From the NCBI GenBank assembly GCA_013791855.1, contig VMTA01000002.1:1-37607 (forward strand): 37,607 nucleotides of DNA, in the 5' to 3' direction. How positions within the stretch are numbered: the stretch's first letter is position 1; every line of letters begins with the position of its first letter. Position numbers and translations under genes: made by a program. Below the pieces are notes generated by a model. The model made no database searches. It had not been told where the DNA came from and worked only from the letters and a program-made list of their open reading frames with translations. This document shows positions 28,721 through 37,607 of this stretch, in pieces. Source of the DNA: Sideroxydans sp. Its GTDB lineage: Bacteria > Pseudomonadota > Gammaproteobacteria > Burkholderiales > Gallionellaceae.

Positions 28721-28737
28721 TGCACGATGTTGGACTT
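28721..28737 (-). promoter_or_regulatory. Weak second NtrC-like site
   Basis: TGCACG-ATGTT-GGACTT has a good left half but only 7 of 12 matches overall. It is kept because it lies 30 bases from the stronger site, repeating the two-site spacing at 21010-21057. Confidence 0.35.
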
Positions 28738-29583
28738 CTAAAGTGCGATACCCCTTTTCCATGTCTGGAAATGTTCCCGTTCCGTGTCGCCCATCCACGC
28801 ATTGACCTCCCACAGGTCCGCGACAGGCTGTTGCGTGAACGGCAGGGTGTGCAAATAACCGTCCGGTCCGAACTCGGGTGTCATGGTGGAATGCGTTCTG
28901 CCGCCAGCTTGCTGTGCAGCCCAGATCGCTTCCCAGTAGCGCTGGTGCGAAGCCAGTGCGCCTGCATATTCCGGCGCAGCCGGATGCGGCACTTGCGGCC
29001 CCTGGTCATAGCCGACGCGCGCGTGAATGTGTTGCGCATGCTTCGCCACTTCGCACACCGCTTCCCAGTCGTCATCCAGTTGCCGTTCCATCACCACCAC
29101 CCAGTGACTGAAGTCACAGGTGAGTTTTAATTCCGGCAAACGCTCCAGCACCGACAAGGTGATCCACGGATTGAACAGTGAGCGACTGCGATGCGTCTCG
29201 AAGCTGCAAGCGATACCCATGCGCGCCGCGATCTCCTGCGATTCACCGAAGAAACGCACACTCTGTTCCAGCGTCCAGGCATCGCAACCGCCGATCACCG
29301 TCACCCATTGCGGCTCCAGTGAGCGCCCCAGCTGCAACTGTCGTTCCACATCGGCGATGTGCTCCAGCACCGTGTCATGCCGGCGCGGCACATAGTTGCC
29401 ACCGGTCACGATCTCCTGGATGTAAGCGAGGTTGCGCGACTGCAACACTGCACGCAATTCATCGCGCGGCAGATTGTCGGCATTTCCTTCCAGACCGACG
29501 AAGCCTGCGTCGAGCGCTTGACGCGCCGACTCATCCAGCGCGCCCTGATGCCCCCACAGTGTCTTGAACAGTTGCAGTTCCAT
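28738..29583 (-). CDS. Xylose-isomerase-like TIM-barrel protein
   Basis: Cytoplasmic protein of 281 aa from the sugar-phosphate isomerase/epimerase (AP-endonuclease 2) fold. Likely metal ligands are E129 (SFETHRS), D157 and H160 (TCDFSHW), H187 (HIHARVG) and E237 (TPEFGP). The start at 29583 leaves a single base after the allophanate hydrolase stop; an upstream in-frame ATG at 29667 lies inside that gene. Members of this fold isomerise sugars, dehydrate inositols or open rings. Substrate and reaction are not known here, but one-base spacing ties it to allophanate hydrolase. Confidence 0.8.
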   Translation of the reverse strand: MELQLFKTLWGHQGALDESARQALDAGFVGLEGNADNLPRDELRAVLQSRNLAYIQEIVTGGNYVPRRHDTVLEHIADVERQLQLGRSLEPQWVTVIGGCDAWTLEQSVRFFGESQEIAARMGIACSFETHRSRSLFNPWITLSVLERLPELKLTCDFSHWVVVMERQLDDDWEAVCEVAKHAQHIHARVGYDQGPQVPHPAAPEYAGALASHQRYWEAIWAAQQAGGRTHSTMTPEFGPDGYLHTLPFTQQPVADLWEVNAWMGDTEREHFQTWKRGIAL

Positions 29584-29584
29584 C

Positions 29585-31342
29585 TCAGGCTCCGCGCTGT
29601 GCCATATAGGCGCGCCAACCGCCGAAGTGGGTGATGTCTTCCGCGTCCTGCACGGCATACTGCTCACAGATGAAACCTGTCACGGATGAACCGTCTGCCA
29701 GCATCAGCTTGCCGATGCCGAGCGGCGCGGGAATGCTCGCCACGAACGAACCGAACTCGCGGTCTGCCATCTCCCACACTTCCACTTCGATGGCACTGCC
29801 GCCCTGTGGTACGCGCACCATGCCAGGCCGGTGCGGCGGGCCGCCGGGCAAGGCATAGAATTTGTAATCCGGGCTGCTGTGCGTGCGTGCGACCAGATGT
29901 GCACCGCGACTGGTGAGCTGATGATTGAGTGGCAGACCTGCAAGGTGTGCGCCGCACACTGCGACACGCACGCGACCTGCTGCTACCGGCTGCGCATCGC
30001 TAGTCTCACGACGACTCAAACGTTCTGCCAGATGCAGTAACGGGATGTCCTGATGCGCAGGGGCTACCAAGGTGATACCGAACGGTAAACCGTCTTGCTG
30101 GAAACCGGCGGGTACGGCGACCGCTGCACAATCCAACAGGTTCATGAAGTTGGTGTAGTAACCCAGATTCGCATTCAGCTTGATCGGGTCGGCTTCCATC
30201 TCGTCTATGCGATAGATGGTGCCGGCGGTCGGCGTCAGCAGACAGTCGATCCTGCCCCAGGTCAGTGCGGCTTCTGCGCGCAAGGCTTCCAGTTTGTACA
30301 TGCCGTCAAAGGTGTCAGCAGCGGAGAACTTCTTTGCGCCTGCGATGATCTCGCGCACCACGGGATTAATTGCCTCGGCATGCGCATCGAAAAATTCACG
30401 TATGGCGGCATAGCGTTCCGCCACCCATGGTCCTTCGTACAACAACCGCGCCGATTTCAGGAAGGGCAGGAAATCGATCTCCACTTTCTGCCCGCCGATG
30501 GCCTCCATCGCCGCGACACTTTTCTGGAACAGTGCTGCCGCGTCCGGATTGCCGAAGAACTGCAATTGATCCTCACGCGGCACACCAAAGCGGAAGGATT
30601 CGGCACGGCCAAAATCAAAACCGTGCGTGAGCGCCTGACGCGAATAGGCATCCTGTTCGTCCAGCATCGTTGCGACCGACAACACGGTGGATGCATCTTC
30701 TGTGTTCAAAGCAAAGATGGACACGCAATCCAGCGAACGGCAGGCCGGTACCACACCGCGCGTGGAGAGCCAGCCGCGCGTGGGCTTCACGCCGACCAGA
30801 TCGTTGAATGCGGCCGGTACACGGCCCGAACCGGCGGTGTCCGTTCCCAGACTGAAACTCACCTGCCCCAAAGCGACAGCCACCGCCGAACCGGAACTGG
30901 AACCGCCTGAGATGTAATCGGGGTTGATGGCATTGCGACATGCGCCATGCGGTGAACGCGTGCCGTTCAGACCGGTGGCGAACTGGTCGAGATTGGTCTT
31001 GCCGATGGGAATGGCACCGGCGTTGATCAGCTCGCGCACCACCGTCGCATGACGTTGCGGATGATAGGCATACTCGTCACAGCCCGCCGTGGTCGGCGCA
31101 CCGGCCAGATCGATGTTGTCCTTGATCGCGAACGGGATGCCGTACAGCGGAAGTTCAGCAGGGTCTTTGTCCTGCAACGCAGTCACATACTTTTCGATCT
31201 CTTCCAGCGGCAGACGATGGATCCACACATGGTGCGGATCGTCACCGATGCGCGCGACGATGTCCTGCATCAGTTGCATCACTTGCAGTTCGCCGGCCAG
31301 ATAGCGGCGGCGCAGGGTGGCGATGTTCAGGTCGAGTCTCAT
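29585..31342 (-). CDS. atzF: Allophanate hydrolase
   Basis: Amidase-signature enzyme of 585 aa that converts allophanate to ammonia and carbon dioxide. The Ser-cisSer-Lys triad is K74 (AIKDNIDLAG), S148 (YISGGSSSGSA) and S172 (GTDTAGSGRVPA). A C-terminal domain of about 125 residues (about 460-585; GAHLAGLPLNHQLTSRGA, YKFYALPGG, EVWEMADREFGSFV, GFICEQYAV) is the allophanate-hydrolase-specific domain that helps break down the N-carboxycarbamate intermediate; it is complete here. The start is one base after the carboxylase stop. The product path supplies two ammonium ions per allophanate. Confidence 0.95.
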   Translation of the reverse strand: MRLDLNIATLRRRYLAGELQVMQLMQDIVARIGDDPHHVWIHRLPLEEIEKYVTALQDKDPAELPLYGIPFAIKDNIDLAGAPTTAGCDEYAYHPQRHATVVRELINAGAIPIGKTNLDQFATGLNGTRSPHGACRNAINPDYISGGSSSGSAVAVALGQVSFSLGTDTAGSGRVPAAFNDLVGVKPTRGWLSTRGVVPACRSLDCVSIFALNTEDASTVLSVATMLDEQDAYSRQALTHGFDFGRAESFRFGVPREDQLQFFGNPDAAALFQKSVAAMEAIGGQKVEIDFLPFLKSARLLYEGPWVAERYAAIREFFDAHAEAINPVVREIIAGAKKFSAADTFDGMYKLEALRAEAALTWGRIDCLLTPTAGTIYRIDEMEADPIKLNANLGYYTNFMNLLDCAAVAVPAGFQQDGLPFGITLVAPAHQDIPLLHLAERLSRRETSDAQPVAAGRVRVAVCGAHLAGLPLNHQLTSRGAHLVARTHSSPDYKFYALPGGPPHRPGMVRVPQGGSAIEVEVWEMADREFGSFVASIPAPLGIGKLMLADGSSVTGFICEQYAVQDAEDITHFGGWRAYMAQRGA

Positions 31343-31343
31343 C

Positions 31344-34300
31344 TCAGCCCTCCTCGCTTTGGATCACCAGCAGGTCTTGCCCGGCAGATACCTGACCGCC
31401 GGTGCGGCAACTCATCTGGATCACTTCGCCGTCACACGGCGCGACCACCGCGATCTCCATCTTCATCGACTCGATCACCACCAGCGTGTCGCCCGCCTTC
31501 ACCTTGCTGCCGACTTCCGCCGGGATCGCCCACACGTTGCCGGCCACATGCGCGGCGACGGCACGGCTGCCGGGTGGCAGGTCGAGTTCGCTGTCGGCCC
31601 CTGCCTCTGCCACATTGCTGTCGCTCGCATACTCGGCCTGACCGTTAGCCTTCCACATCTCGCGCTCGGCGGCGAACGCCGCACGCTGCGTGTCGCGGAA
31701 CGCGCTGATCTCTTTATCGTTGTCCTGCAGATACTGGTTGTAATCCTTCAGGCTGAAAGTGCTCTCTTCCACCTTGAGCTGGAAACGGCCCGCGATGAAA
31801 TCCTCGCGCATCTTGAGCAACTCCTGCTCCGACACCGGATAGAAACGGATCTGGTCGAAGAAGCGCAGCAGCCAGGGCTTGCCTTCCTTGAAGTCCCGCG
31901 TCTGCTTGTAGCGGTTCCACATCTGGATGGTGCGGCCAACGAACTGGTAACCGCCGGGGCCTTCCATCCCGTACACGCACATGTAAGCGCCGCCGATGCC
32001 GACTGCGTTCTCCGGCGTCCAGGTACGGGCCGGGTTGTATTTGGTGGTGACCAGACGGTGACGCGGATCGAGCGGTGTCGCCACCGGCGCGCCGAGATAC
32101 ACGTCGCCCAGACCCATCACCAGATAGCTGGCTTCGAACACGATGTTCTTCACAGTCTCGATGTCCTCGATACCGTTGATGCGGCGGATGAACTCGATGT
32201 TGCTCGGGCACCAAGGCGCATCCTTGCGCACCGACTGCATGTATTTCTCGATCGCCAGCTTGGTGGATGGATCGTCCCAGGAGAGCGGCAGATGCACGAT
32301 GCGGGTCGGCACGCGCATGTCCTCGATAGGTGGCAGTTTTTTCTCGGCCTTGATCAACATCTTCACCAGCGCATCGCGCGCCAGTTCGCGGCTGTCGAAA
32401 TGGATCTGCAAGGAACGGATGCCCGGTGTCAGATCTAGGATGCCGGGCAACTTGCCGTCGCTCACCGCGCCTTGCACCCATTCCATCAATGCATGCACGC
32501 GGAAACGCAGATTAAGATCGAGCACCAACGGGCCGTATTCGATGAGCAGATTGCGGTCGCCGGATTGGCGATACACCACTTGCACCTGCTCGCCCTTGGC
32601 TGGGACGGTGTGCACGATGGGGCTGCCCATCTCCTGCGCGGCGGGATAGGCCGCCTGCTTCTGCGGCAATCTCAATTGCGCGATGGTCGCGTCCTGCAAT
32701 TGCTCCAGATGGTTGGCTTGCTCCAAAGACATGAAGCGGAAACGCACCGTGTCGCCCGGACGCAGTTGACCCATCTTCCACAACTCGGCATGCACGATGG
32801 TGACCGGGCACACGAAGCCGCCCAAGCTGGGGCCGTCCGGCCCGAGGATGACCGGCATGTCACCGGTGAAATCCACCGCGCCGATGGCATAGGCGTTGTC
32901 GTGGATGTTGGACGGATGCAGACCCGCCTCGCCGCCATCCTGCCGCGCCCATTCCGGTTTAGGACCGATCAAGCGCACGCCGGTACGGCTGGAGTTGTAA
33001 TGCACTTCCCAGTCGGTGGCGAAGAAGGTCTCGATGTCAGCCGGGGTGAAGAAATCAGGCGCACCATGCGGCCCGTACAACACGCCGATCTCCCATTGCT
33101 TGCTGTAGGTCGGCAACAGCTCGGACGGTAGCGCACGCGCCACATACTTTTCAGTGCTCGCACCCAGATGCAGCACGTCACCGGTGCGTAAAGTGCGCCC
33201 GCCGTGACCGCCGAATTGACCCAGGGTGAAGGTTGATTTGCTGCCCAGATAGTCCGGCACATCGAAGCCACCCGCCACCGCCAGATAGCTGCGACAACCG
33301 CCGCCCTGCACCGCGCCCAGACGCAGCACGCTGCCGGCCTTTACTGCGTGGCTCTGCCAGAACGCCAGCGGCGCGCCGTCCAGTTCGGCTTTCATATCCG
33401 CACCAGCCAGCGCAATGACTGTGTCCTTGTTGAATCTCAGCGTCGGGCCGGATACGGTCAGTTCCAGTCCGGCTGCGTCGGCAGCGTTGCCCACCAGTTG
33501 ATTGCTCAAACGGAACGCCAGCGCATCCATCGGGCCCGAAGGCGGGACGCCGATGTTCCAGTAACCGAGACGGCCGGGATGGTCTTGTATGCTGCTCTGC
33601 ACACCGGGCTCCAGCACGTCGATGCTATGCGGCAGATAGTGGAAGCCGTTCAGGTAGCGCGTGGTCTGGCGACCTTCGGCGAACACCTGATCGGCCACGA
33701 TCTGGCGCAGGTAATCGAGATTGGTCTCGATGCCGTCCACGCGCGTCTCGGCCAGTACCGCACTCATCTTCTCCAGCGCGGATTCGCGGTTCATCGCCTT
33801 GACGATGATCTTGGCGATCATCGGGTCGTAGTAGGGCGGCACTTCGCTGCCGCGTTCCACCCAGGTCTCGTTGCGTGCATTGGCGGAGAACTCGACCCCG
33901 CTCAACACGCCGCTGGAAGGCTGGAAGTTCTTATTCGGGTCTTCCGCATACAGGCGCACCTGGATGGACGAACCCTTGGGCTTGATCTCGACACTGTCCA
34001 GTGCAGGCAGCTCGCCCGCGGCCTGCAACACCATCCACTCGACCAGATCGACGCCGGTCACTTCCTCGGTAACGCCGTGCTCCACCTGCAAGCGCGTGTT
34101 CACTTCGAGGAAGTAGAACTCGCCGCTCAAGGCATCGAACACGAACTCCACCGTACCTGCCGACTGGTAGCCCACAGCTTTGCCCAAACGCACGGCGGTA
34201 TCCAGCAGATGCTTTCTGACTTCGGGCGTGATGTTGGGTGCGGGGGTCTCTTCGATCACTTTCTGGTTACGGCGCTGCACCGAACAGTCGCGCTCACCCA

Positions 34301-34967
34301 GCGCGATCACGCCGCCTTTGCCGTCACCGAACAACTGCACTTCGATATGGCGTGCATGCTCGACGTATTTCTCCAGATAGATACCGGCGTCCTTGAAGTT
34401 GGCGCGTGCCAGACGTTCCACCGACTGAAAGGCCTCGCTCAGTTCGTCCGCGCTCCAGCACAGACGCATGCCGATGCCGCCGCCGCCCGCGGTACTCTTG
34501 ATCATCACCGGATAGCCGATGCGCGAAGCCTCGGCATGTGCATGGCCGACATCGCTCAGCAGTCCGCTGCCGGGCAGCAAGGGCACGCCGTTCTGTTCGG
34601 CGATCTCGCGTGCGGTGTGTTTCAGACCGAAACGGCGCATCTGGTCCGGTGTCGGGCCGATGAACGTTACGCCTGCTTGTGCGCACTGTTCGGCGAAACC
34701 CGCGTTCTCGGACAGGAAGCCGTAACCGGGATGGATGGCCTGCGCACCGGTCTTCAGCGCGACTTCGAGGATGTGTTCGCCGCGCAGATAACTGTCGGCC
34801 GCGGCCGCAGTACCGATGCATACAGCTTCGTCCGCCATCTGCACATGCAGTGAACGCGCATCGGCTTCCGAGTAAACCGCCACGGAACGGACACCCATCT
34901 TGTTCAGGGTGCGGATGATGCGGCAGGCGATCGCGCCGCGATTGGCTATCAAGACTTTATCGAACAT
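31344..34967 (-). CDS. Biotin-dependent guanidine (urea-type) carboxylase
   Basis: Enzyme of 1207 aa. The biotin carboxylase part (about 1-450) has [13 protein letters not shown], the ATP loop [25 protein letters not shown] and [17 protein letters not shown]. The KipA/KipI-like carboxyltransferase parts follow: [20 protein letters not shown], then [21 protein letters not shown] and [15 protein letters not shown]. The biotinyl domain carries K1169 in VIESMKMEI. The family was named urea carboxylase, but many members prefer guanidine and work with DUF1989 deiminase subunits. Both DUF1989 genes stand just upstream and a guanidine-II riboswitch precedes the start, so guanidine (to carboxyguanidine) is the likely substrate. 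The ATG at 34967 is preceded by AGGTGAG. Urea may still be a side substrate. Confidence 0.93.
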   Translation of the reverse strand: MFDKVLIANRGAIACRIIRTLNKMGVRSVAVYSEADARSLHVQMADEAVCIGTAAAADSYLRGEHILEVALKTGAQAIHPGYGFLSENAGFAEQCAQAGVTFIGPTPDQMRRFGLKHTAREIAEQNGVPLLPGSGLLSDVGHAHAEASRIGYPVMIKSTAGGGGIGMRLCWSADELSEAFQSVERLARANFKDAGIYLEKYVEHARHIEVQLFGDGKGGVIALGERDCSVQRRNQKVIEETPAPNITPEVRKHLLDTAVRLGKAVGYQSAGTVEFVFDALSGEFYFLEVNTRLQVEHGVTEEVTGVDLVEWMVLQAAGELPALDSVEIKPKGSSIQVRLYAEDPNKNFQPSSGVLSGVEFSANARNETWVERGSEVPPYYDPMIAKIIVKAMNRESALEKMSAVLAETRVDGIETNLDYLRQIVADQVFAEGRQTTRYLNGFHYLPHSIDVLEPGVQSSIQDHPGRLGYWNIGVPPSGPMDALAFRLSNQLVGNAADAAGLELTVSGPTLRFNKDTVIALAGADMKAELDGAPLAFWQSHAVKAGSVLRLGAVQGGGCRSYLAVAGGFDVPDYLGSKSTFTLGQFGGHGGRTLRTGDVLHLGASTEKYVARALPSELLPTYSKQWEIGVLYGPHGAPDFFTPADIETFFATDWEVHYNSSRTGVRLIGPKPEWARQDGGEAGLHPSNIHDNAYAIGAVDFTGDMPVILGPDGPSLGGFVCPVTIVHAELWKMGQLRPGDTVRFRFMSLEQANHLEQLQDATIAQLRLPQKQAAYPAAQEMGSPIVHTVPAKGEQVQVVYRQSGDRNLLIEYGPLVLDLNLRFRVHALMEWVQGAVSDGKLPGILDLTPGIRSLQIHFDSRELARDALVKMLIKAEKKLPPIEDMRVPTRIVHLPLSWDDPSTKLAIEKYMQSVRKDAPWCPSNIEFIRRINGIEDIETVKNIVFEASYLVMGLGDVYLGAPVATPLDPRHRLVTTKYNPARTWTPENAVGIGGAYMCVYGMEGPGGYQFVGRTIQMWNRYKQTRDFKEGKPWLLRFFDQIRFYPVSEQELLKMREDFIAGRFQLKVEESTFSLKDYNQYLQDNDKEISAFRDTQRAAFAAEREMWKANGQAEYASDSNVAEAGADSELDLPPGSRAVAAHVAGNVWAIPAEVGSKVKAGDTLVVIESMKMEIAVVAPCDGEVIQMSCRTGGQVSAGQDLLVIQSEEG

Positions 34968-34972
34968 GGTTA

Positions 34973-35029
34973 CTCACCTGAGTCGCAGGTCGTCCTGCGT
35001 GTTGGTCAGGCATCCGGTCGTCCGGATGC
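34973..35029 (-). promoter_or_regulatory. Guanidine-II (mini-ykkC) riboswitch
   Basis: On the minus strand two hairpins with identical ACGA loops closed by G-G/C-C pairs stand in a row. P1 is GCATCCGG-ACGA-CCGGATGC (35029-35010, 8 bp) and P2 is CGCAGG-ACGA-CCTGCG (34999-34984, 6 bp), with a 10-base linker. Twin hairpins with ACGR loops are the diagnostic form of guanidine-II aptamers. The Shine-Dalgarno region CAGGTGAG (34980-34973) lies next to P2. Its CAGGT can pair with ACCTG of the P2 3' arm (34990-34986), so guanidine-stabilised P2 would free the ribosome site: a translational ON switch. It sits inside the operon, between the DUF1989 gene and the carboxylase. Confidence 0.9.
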
Positions 35030-35038
35030 GCGGATTCA

Positions 35039-35686
35039 TCAAGCAGCGGCGTCCCAGATCAGCAGCTGCACCGGCGTCGGGTTGTAGGCGTTGCACGGGT
35101 TGTTCAGTTGCGGGCAGTTGGAGATCAGCACGAACACATTCATCTCGGCGCGCATCTCGACATACTTGCCGGCTGCGGAGATGCCGTCGGCGAAGGTCAG
35201 CTCGCCCTGCGGTGTCACCGGCACGTTCATGAAGAAATTCACGTTGGCGGTGAGGTCGCGCTTGTCCATGCCGCAATCGCAATGGCCCAGCGCGTGCAGG
35301 AAACTGTCGCGGCAGCTGTGCATGTATTTCTTGTCGATGGCGTAACGCACCGAGTTGCTCTCGGCCGCGCAGGCACCACCCAGCGTGTCGTGACGACCAC
35401 AGGTGTCGGCGACGATGGTCATCAGCACATTGCCTTCGGTGGACATCAGCTTGGTGCCGGCAGTGAGATAGATGTTGCCCTGCTCGCGGATGGTGTCCAC
35501 TGCGCTGTAGCGCTCTTCCGGTTCGCGTGCGCTATAGAACAGGGTATCCACAGCCTGATTACCTTCCAGGTCGAGGATGCGGAACACCTGTCCGCGCTTC
35601 ACTTCATGCAGCCAGGATTCACCGGCGGGCAGCACCAGCTCATAGCTGGCCTGTTGCGGGTTCAATTTACTTTCAACGATGCTCAT
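35039..35686 (-). CDS. DUF1989 protein, carboxyguanidine deiminase subunit (UAAP2-type)
   Basis: Protein of 215 aa. Pairs of DUF1989 proteins, formerly urea amidolyase-associated proteins, form carboxyguanidine deiminase (CgdAB), which turns carboxyguanidine into allophanate. The body has [53 protein letters not shown] and [17 protein letters not shown]96, H99, C106 and C191 are candidate metal ligands. The start at 35686 has AGGAG five bases upstream; an ATG at 35704 overlaps the previous gene. The gap to the carboxylase (71 bp) is the only sizeable one in this part of the operon and holds the riboswitch. Confidence 0.88.
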   Translation of the reverse strand: MSIVESKLNPQQASYELVLPAGESWLHEVKRGQVFRILDLEGNQAVDTLFYSAREPEERYSAVDTIREQGNIYLTAGTKLMSTEGNVLMTIVADTCGRHDTLGGACAAESNSVRYAIDKKYMHSCRDSFLHALGHCDCGMDKRDLTANVNFFMNVPVTPQGELTFADGISAAGKYVEMRAEMNVFVLISNCPQLNNPCNAYNPTPVQLLIWDAAA

Positions 35687-35700
35687 GTTCTCTCCTGCGC

Positions 35701-36429
35701 TCAACGGAACAACAGTTCGGTGTTATAGAAGCCGCGCACGTTCTCGGGACGGAAGTTGCGGCACAGGTCTTGTTCGTCCGGCGTGCCGCAGCGCCATGCC
35801 TGCAGCAACACCGGCTTGGGGGCGTACTCGGGGTTCGGGTCGAGCGGATGTTGGGTCGCGCTCAGCACCACCAGCACGTCCATCTCGAAACGCAACTCAA
35901 CGTAGCCGCCCGCTGGGGAGTGGTTCGCTGCGTAGTGCATGGCACCCGCATCGTCGGCGCTCACCTTGCTGAAGAAATTCGCGTTGGGCACGATGTCGCG
36001 CTTGCCCAATCCCCACTTGCCCAGCTCGATCAGCATGCTGTCGCGCGCATTGCGATGCATGTCGTTGCGCGCCTGCTGGTAAGTAGCCTTGCCATATTTC
36101 TTCTCCACCAGCGCCGCATTGCTCATGCCGCTGATGGTGTCGTGCCAGCCCACGCTGTCGCCGATGACCGAAGCCAGCACGCGCCCCATGTCGGAATACA
36201 GCACGAAGCCGGTGGTGAGGTGCGCGGTGTGCTGCGCCTTCAGCGTGTCCGGCATGTTGTAGCGTTCCAGTTTCTCGTCCTTGTTGTAGAACAGTGCGCT
36301 CAGGTTGGCACCGCCTTCCACGTCGGTGAGGCGCAGCGCGGTGCCGCGCTTCATCACGAAGGACCAATGCGCACCGCCGGGAAGCGTCTCTTCCCACAGC
36401 AGATTGGTTTTGGATAAGGGTTCGGTCAT
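35701..36429 (-). CDS. DUF1989 protein, carboxyguanidine deiminase subunit (UAAP1-type)
   Basis: Protein of 242 aa, second member of the DUF1989 pair. It shares [36 protein letters not shown] and [14 protein letters not shown] with the other subunit. At the positions where the partner has C96, C106 and C191 it has no cysteine (H96 is kept), so the metal site is probably complete in only one subunit. The start at 36429 has an AGGA about ten bases upstream and leaves 11 bp to the ATPase stop; the alternative at 36444 overlaps the ATPase gene. It is longer at the C-terminus, ending FYNTELLFR. Confidence 0.88.
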   Translation of the reverse strand: MTEPLSKTNLLWEETLPGGAHWSFVMKRGTALRLTDVEGGANLSALFYNKDEKLERYNMPDTLKAQHTAHLTTGFVLYSDMGRVLASVIGDSVGWHDTISGMSNAALVEKKYGKATYQQARNDMHRNARDSMLIELGKWGLGKRDIVPNANFFSKVSADDAGAMHYAANHSPAGGYVELRFEMDVLVVLSATQHPLDPNPEYAPKPVLLQAWRCGTPDEQDLCRNFRPENVRGFYNTELLFR

Positions 36430-36440
36430 TTCTTCATTCC

Positions 36441-37292
36441 TCATTGCATATCGTTCTGTTGTGCGGCCTGCTGGGTCATGCGTTCCAGCAGTTCGAGGTC
36501 GGTGCGCATGCCGGCGGTCTCGCGGATGCGGGTCAGAATGGCTTTCTTCTGCTGCAGGAAGCCGGGCGCCAGCTTCATGTCCTGGTCGCGCTGCTCGGGC
36601 AGGTCGACCGTGTAGATGCTGTCGACACGGCCCGGACGCGGCGCCATCACCACCACACGCTGCCCCAGATAGATAGCTTCTTCCACGTCATGGGTGACGA
36701 ACACGATGGTGGTCTTCTCCAGCTTGGAGACGTGCAGGATCATGTCGTGCATCACTTCACGCGTCTGCGCGTCGAGTGCACCGAACGGCTCGTCCATCAA
36801 CAGGATCTGCGGACGCGGCAACAGGGCACGCGCGATGGCGACGCGCTGCTGCATGCCGCCCGAGAGTTGGTTGGGATAGGCGTCGCGCACATGATTCAGG
36901 CCCATCAGATTGATCAGTGCATCGGCACGCCCAGAGGCGGCTTCGACATCCGATGAAGTGAGGTTCTCGCGCCCGGCACGCAGCTGTCGGCTGAACTTGA
37001 TGTTCTCGGTCACGGTCAGCCACGGGTACAGGCTGTAGTGCTGGAACACCATGGCACGGTCCACGCCGGGTCCGTTGATGTCCACGCCATCCACCTTGAT
37101 GCTGCCGGAAGACAAGGTCTCCAGTCCGCCGATGCAGCGCAATAGCGTGGACTTGCCGCAGCCCGATGCGCCGACGAAGGTGACGAACTCGTTGCTGCCG
37201 ATCTGCAGGTTCACATCCTGCAGCGCGACGATGCCGCGTTCGCCTTCGCCGAAGGTCTTGTGTGCCGCTTGTATGCTGATCTTGGTCGTCAT
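36441..37292 (-). CDS. ABC transporter ATPase (nitrate/sulfonate/taurine type)
   Basis: Cytoplasmic ATPase of 283 aa that drives import with the neighbouring permease. Walker A is VGASGCGKSTLL, the Q-loop is MVFQHYSLYPWLTV, the ABC signature is LSGGMQQRVAIARALL, Walker B is ILLMDEPFGALD and the H-loop is VFVTHDVEEA. A C-terminal extension of about 50 residues (DQDMKLAPGFLQQKKAIL and on) is longer than in many SsuB/TauB proteins. The start at 37292 is 8 bp after the permease stop with AAGG upstream; a longer reading to 37502 lies inside the permease. It belongs with the binding protein at 27559-28539 or one outside the window. Confidence 0.93.
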   Translation of the reverse strand: MTTKISIQAAHKTFGEGERGIVALQDVNLQIGSNEFVTFVGASGCGKSTLLRCIGGLETLSSGSIKVDGVDINGPGVDRAMVFQHYSLYPWLTVTENIKFSRQLRAGRENLTSSDVEAASGRADALINLMGLNHVRDAYPNQLSGGMQQRVAIARALLPRPQILLMDEPFGALDAQTREVMHDMILHVSKLEKTTIVFVTHDVEEAIYLGQRVVVMAPRPGRVDSIYTVDLPEQRDQDMKLAPGFLQQKKAILTRIRETAGMRTDLELLERMTQQAAQQNDMQ

Positions 37293-37300
37293 CGTTCGCC

Positions 37301-37607
37301 TTATTTCTTGTACAGCCAGGGGAAGTTCCTGCGGTGCAGCCAACGGAACAACTGGTCGATGGTCAGGCCGATCAGGCCGATCAAAATGATGCCGGCGAAG
37401 ATCTTGTCGGTCTGCATGAAGCGCTGCGCGCGCAGGATGGAATAGCCGAGGCCGGAGTTCGCGGCGACCAATTCGGCCACCACCAGATAGGTCCACGCCC
37501 AACCCATGGTCACGCGCAAAGTGTCGAGCAGGGCGGGCTTGGCCGACGGTACGATCACCAGCTTCACGATCTCGGCGCGGCTCGCACCCATGGTCTGCGC
37601 GGCTTCG
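37301..37607 (-). CDS. ABC transporter permease, C-terminal part, cut by window edge
   Basis: The last 102 residues of a BPD-type inner-membrane permease. The reading continues upstream to the right edge as EAAQTMGASRAEIVKLVIVP, the cytoplasmic EAA loop that contacts the ATPase. Three hydrophobic segments follow (TLRVTMGWAWTYLVVAELVA, GIILIGLIGLTI and surrounding). The family is SsuC/TauC/NrtB. The start, the earlier helices and any promoter of the operon lie outside the window. Confidence 0.92.
   Translation of the reverse strand, partial: EAAQTMGASRAEIVKLVIVPSAKPALLDTLRVTMGWAWTYLVVAELVAANSGLGYSILRAQRFMQTDKIFAGIILIGLIGLTIDQLFRWLHRRNFPWLYKK

Noticed and set aside
28540-28737. Second guanidine riboswitch before the binding-protein gene
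   Set aside because: No paired ACGR-loop hairpins and no guanidine-I or guanidine-III pattern; the gap instead shows sigma-54 and NtrC-like motifs.
31344-34967. Plain urea carboxylase annotation
   Set aside because: The domain set alone cannot separate urea from guanidine, but the riboswitch and DUF1989 pair favour guanidine; urea is kept only as a possible side substrate.

Overview
The window reads as a chromosomal segment of a betaproteobacterium, probably Nitrosomonadales and perhaps Gallionellaceae-like. This is inferred from GC-rich codon use, the lptD/amgK-murU divergence, pepP-ubiH, ubiK-comM, the TorF-type porin-glnK-amtB order, paired bacteriohemerythrins and a four-gene pyruvate:ferredoxin oxidoreductase set. 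No rRNA, tRNA or CRISPR was seen, and no gene-free stretch exceeds 300 bases.

Left part (1-8318): lptD (cut by the left edge) diverges from a tightly coupled plus-strand run amgK-murU-pepP-ubiH-adenylate cyclase/FHA. This meets mpl, which follows a DUF486 membrane protein. amgK, murU and mpl all belong to peptidoglycan recycling. A 145-bp element with 26-bp terminal inverted repeats (8322-8466) fills the gap between the DUF486 gene and the next operon.

Middle part (8471-20962): a minus-strand porG-porA-porB operon ends in a GltD-like flavoprotein fused to a 2[4Fe-4S] ferredoxin. Then come one lipoprotein FKBP and one double-FKBP protein, a small AT-rich GIY-YIG gene, metH, two tandem bacteriohemerythrins, comM and ubiK.

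Nitrogen part (20963-37607): a porin-glnK-amtB-small-protein operon starts with a sigma-54 -24/-12 promoter and two NtrC-like sites in the classic geometry. Facing it is a minus-strand nitrogen-scavenging locus reaching the right edge: ABC permease, ABC ATPase, two DUF1989 proteins (carboxyguanidine deiminase-type, formerly urea amidolyase-associated proteins), a biotin carboxylase of the urea/guanidine type, allophanate hydrolase and a TIM-barrel protein. A second unit follows: ABC binding protein, di-iron desaturase-like membrane enzyme, EamA transporter, biuret-hydrolase-like cysteine hydrolase and AHL-lactonase-like metallo-hydrolase.

The key observation is two ACGA-loop hairpins directly before the carboxylase start (34984-35029), the signature of a guanidine-II (mini-ykkC) riboswitch, with a visible Shine-Dalgarno switching helix. 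This makes guanidine, not urea, the likely substrate. The downstream unit has its own sigma-54 promoter and NtrC-like site (28612-28737). The locus therefore looks like an enlarged, nitrogen-regulated pathway that may convert substituted guanidines, guanylurea or biuret into guanidine or allophanate and on to ammonia.
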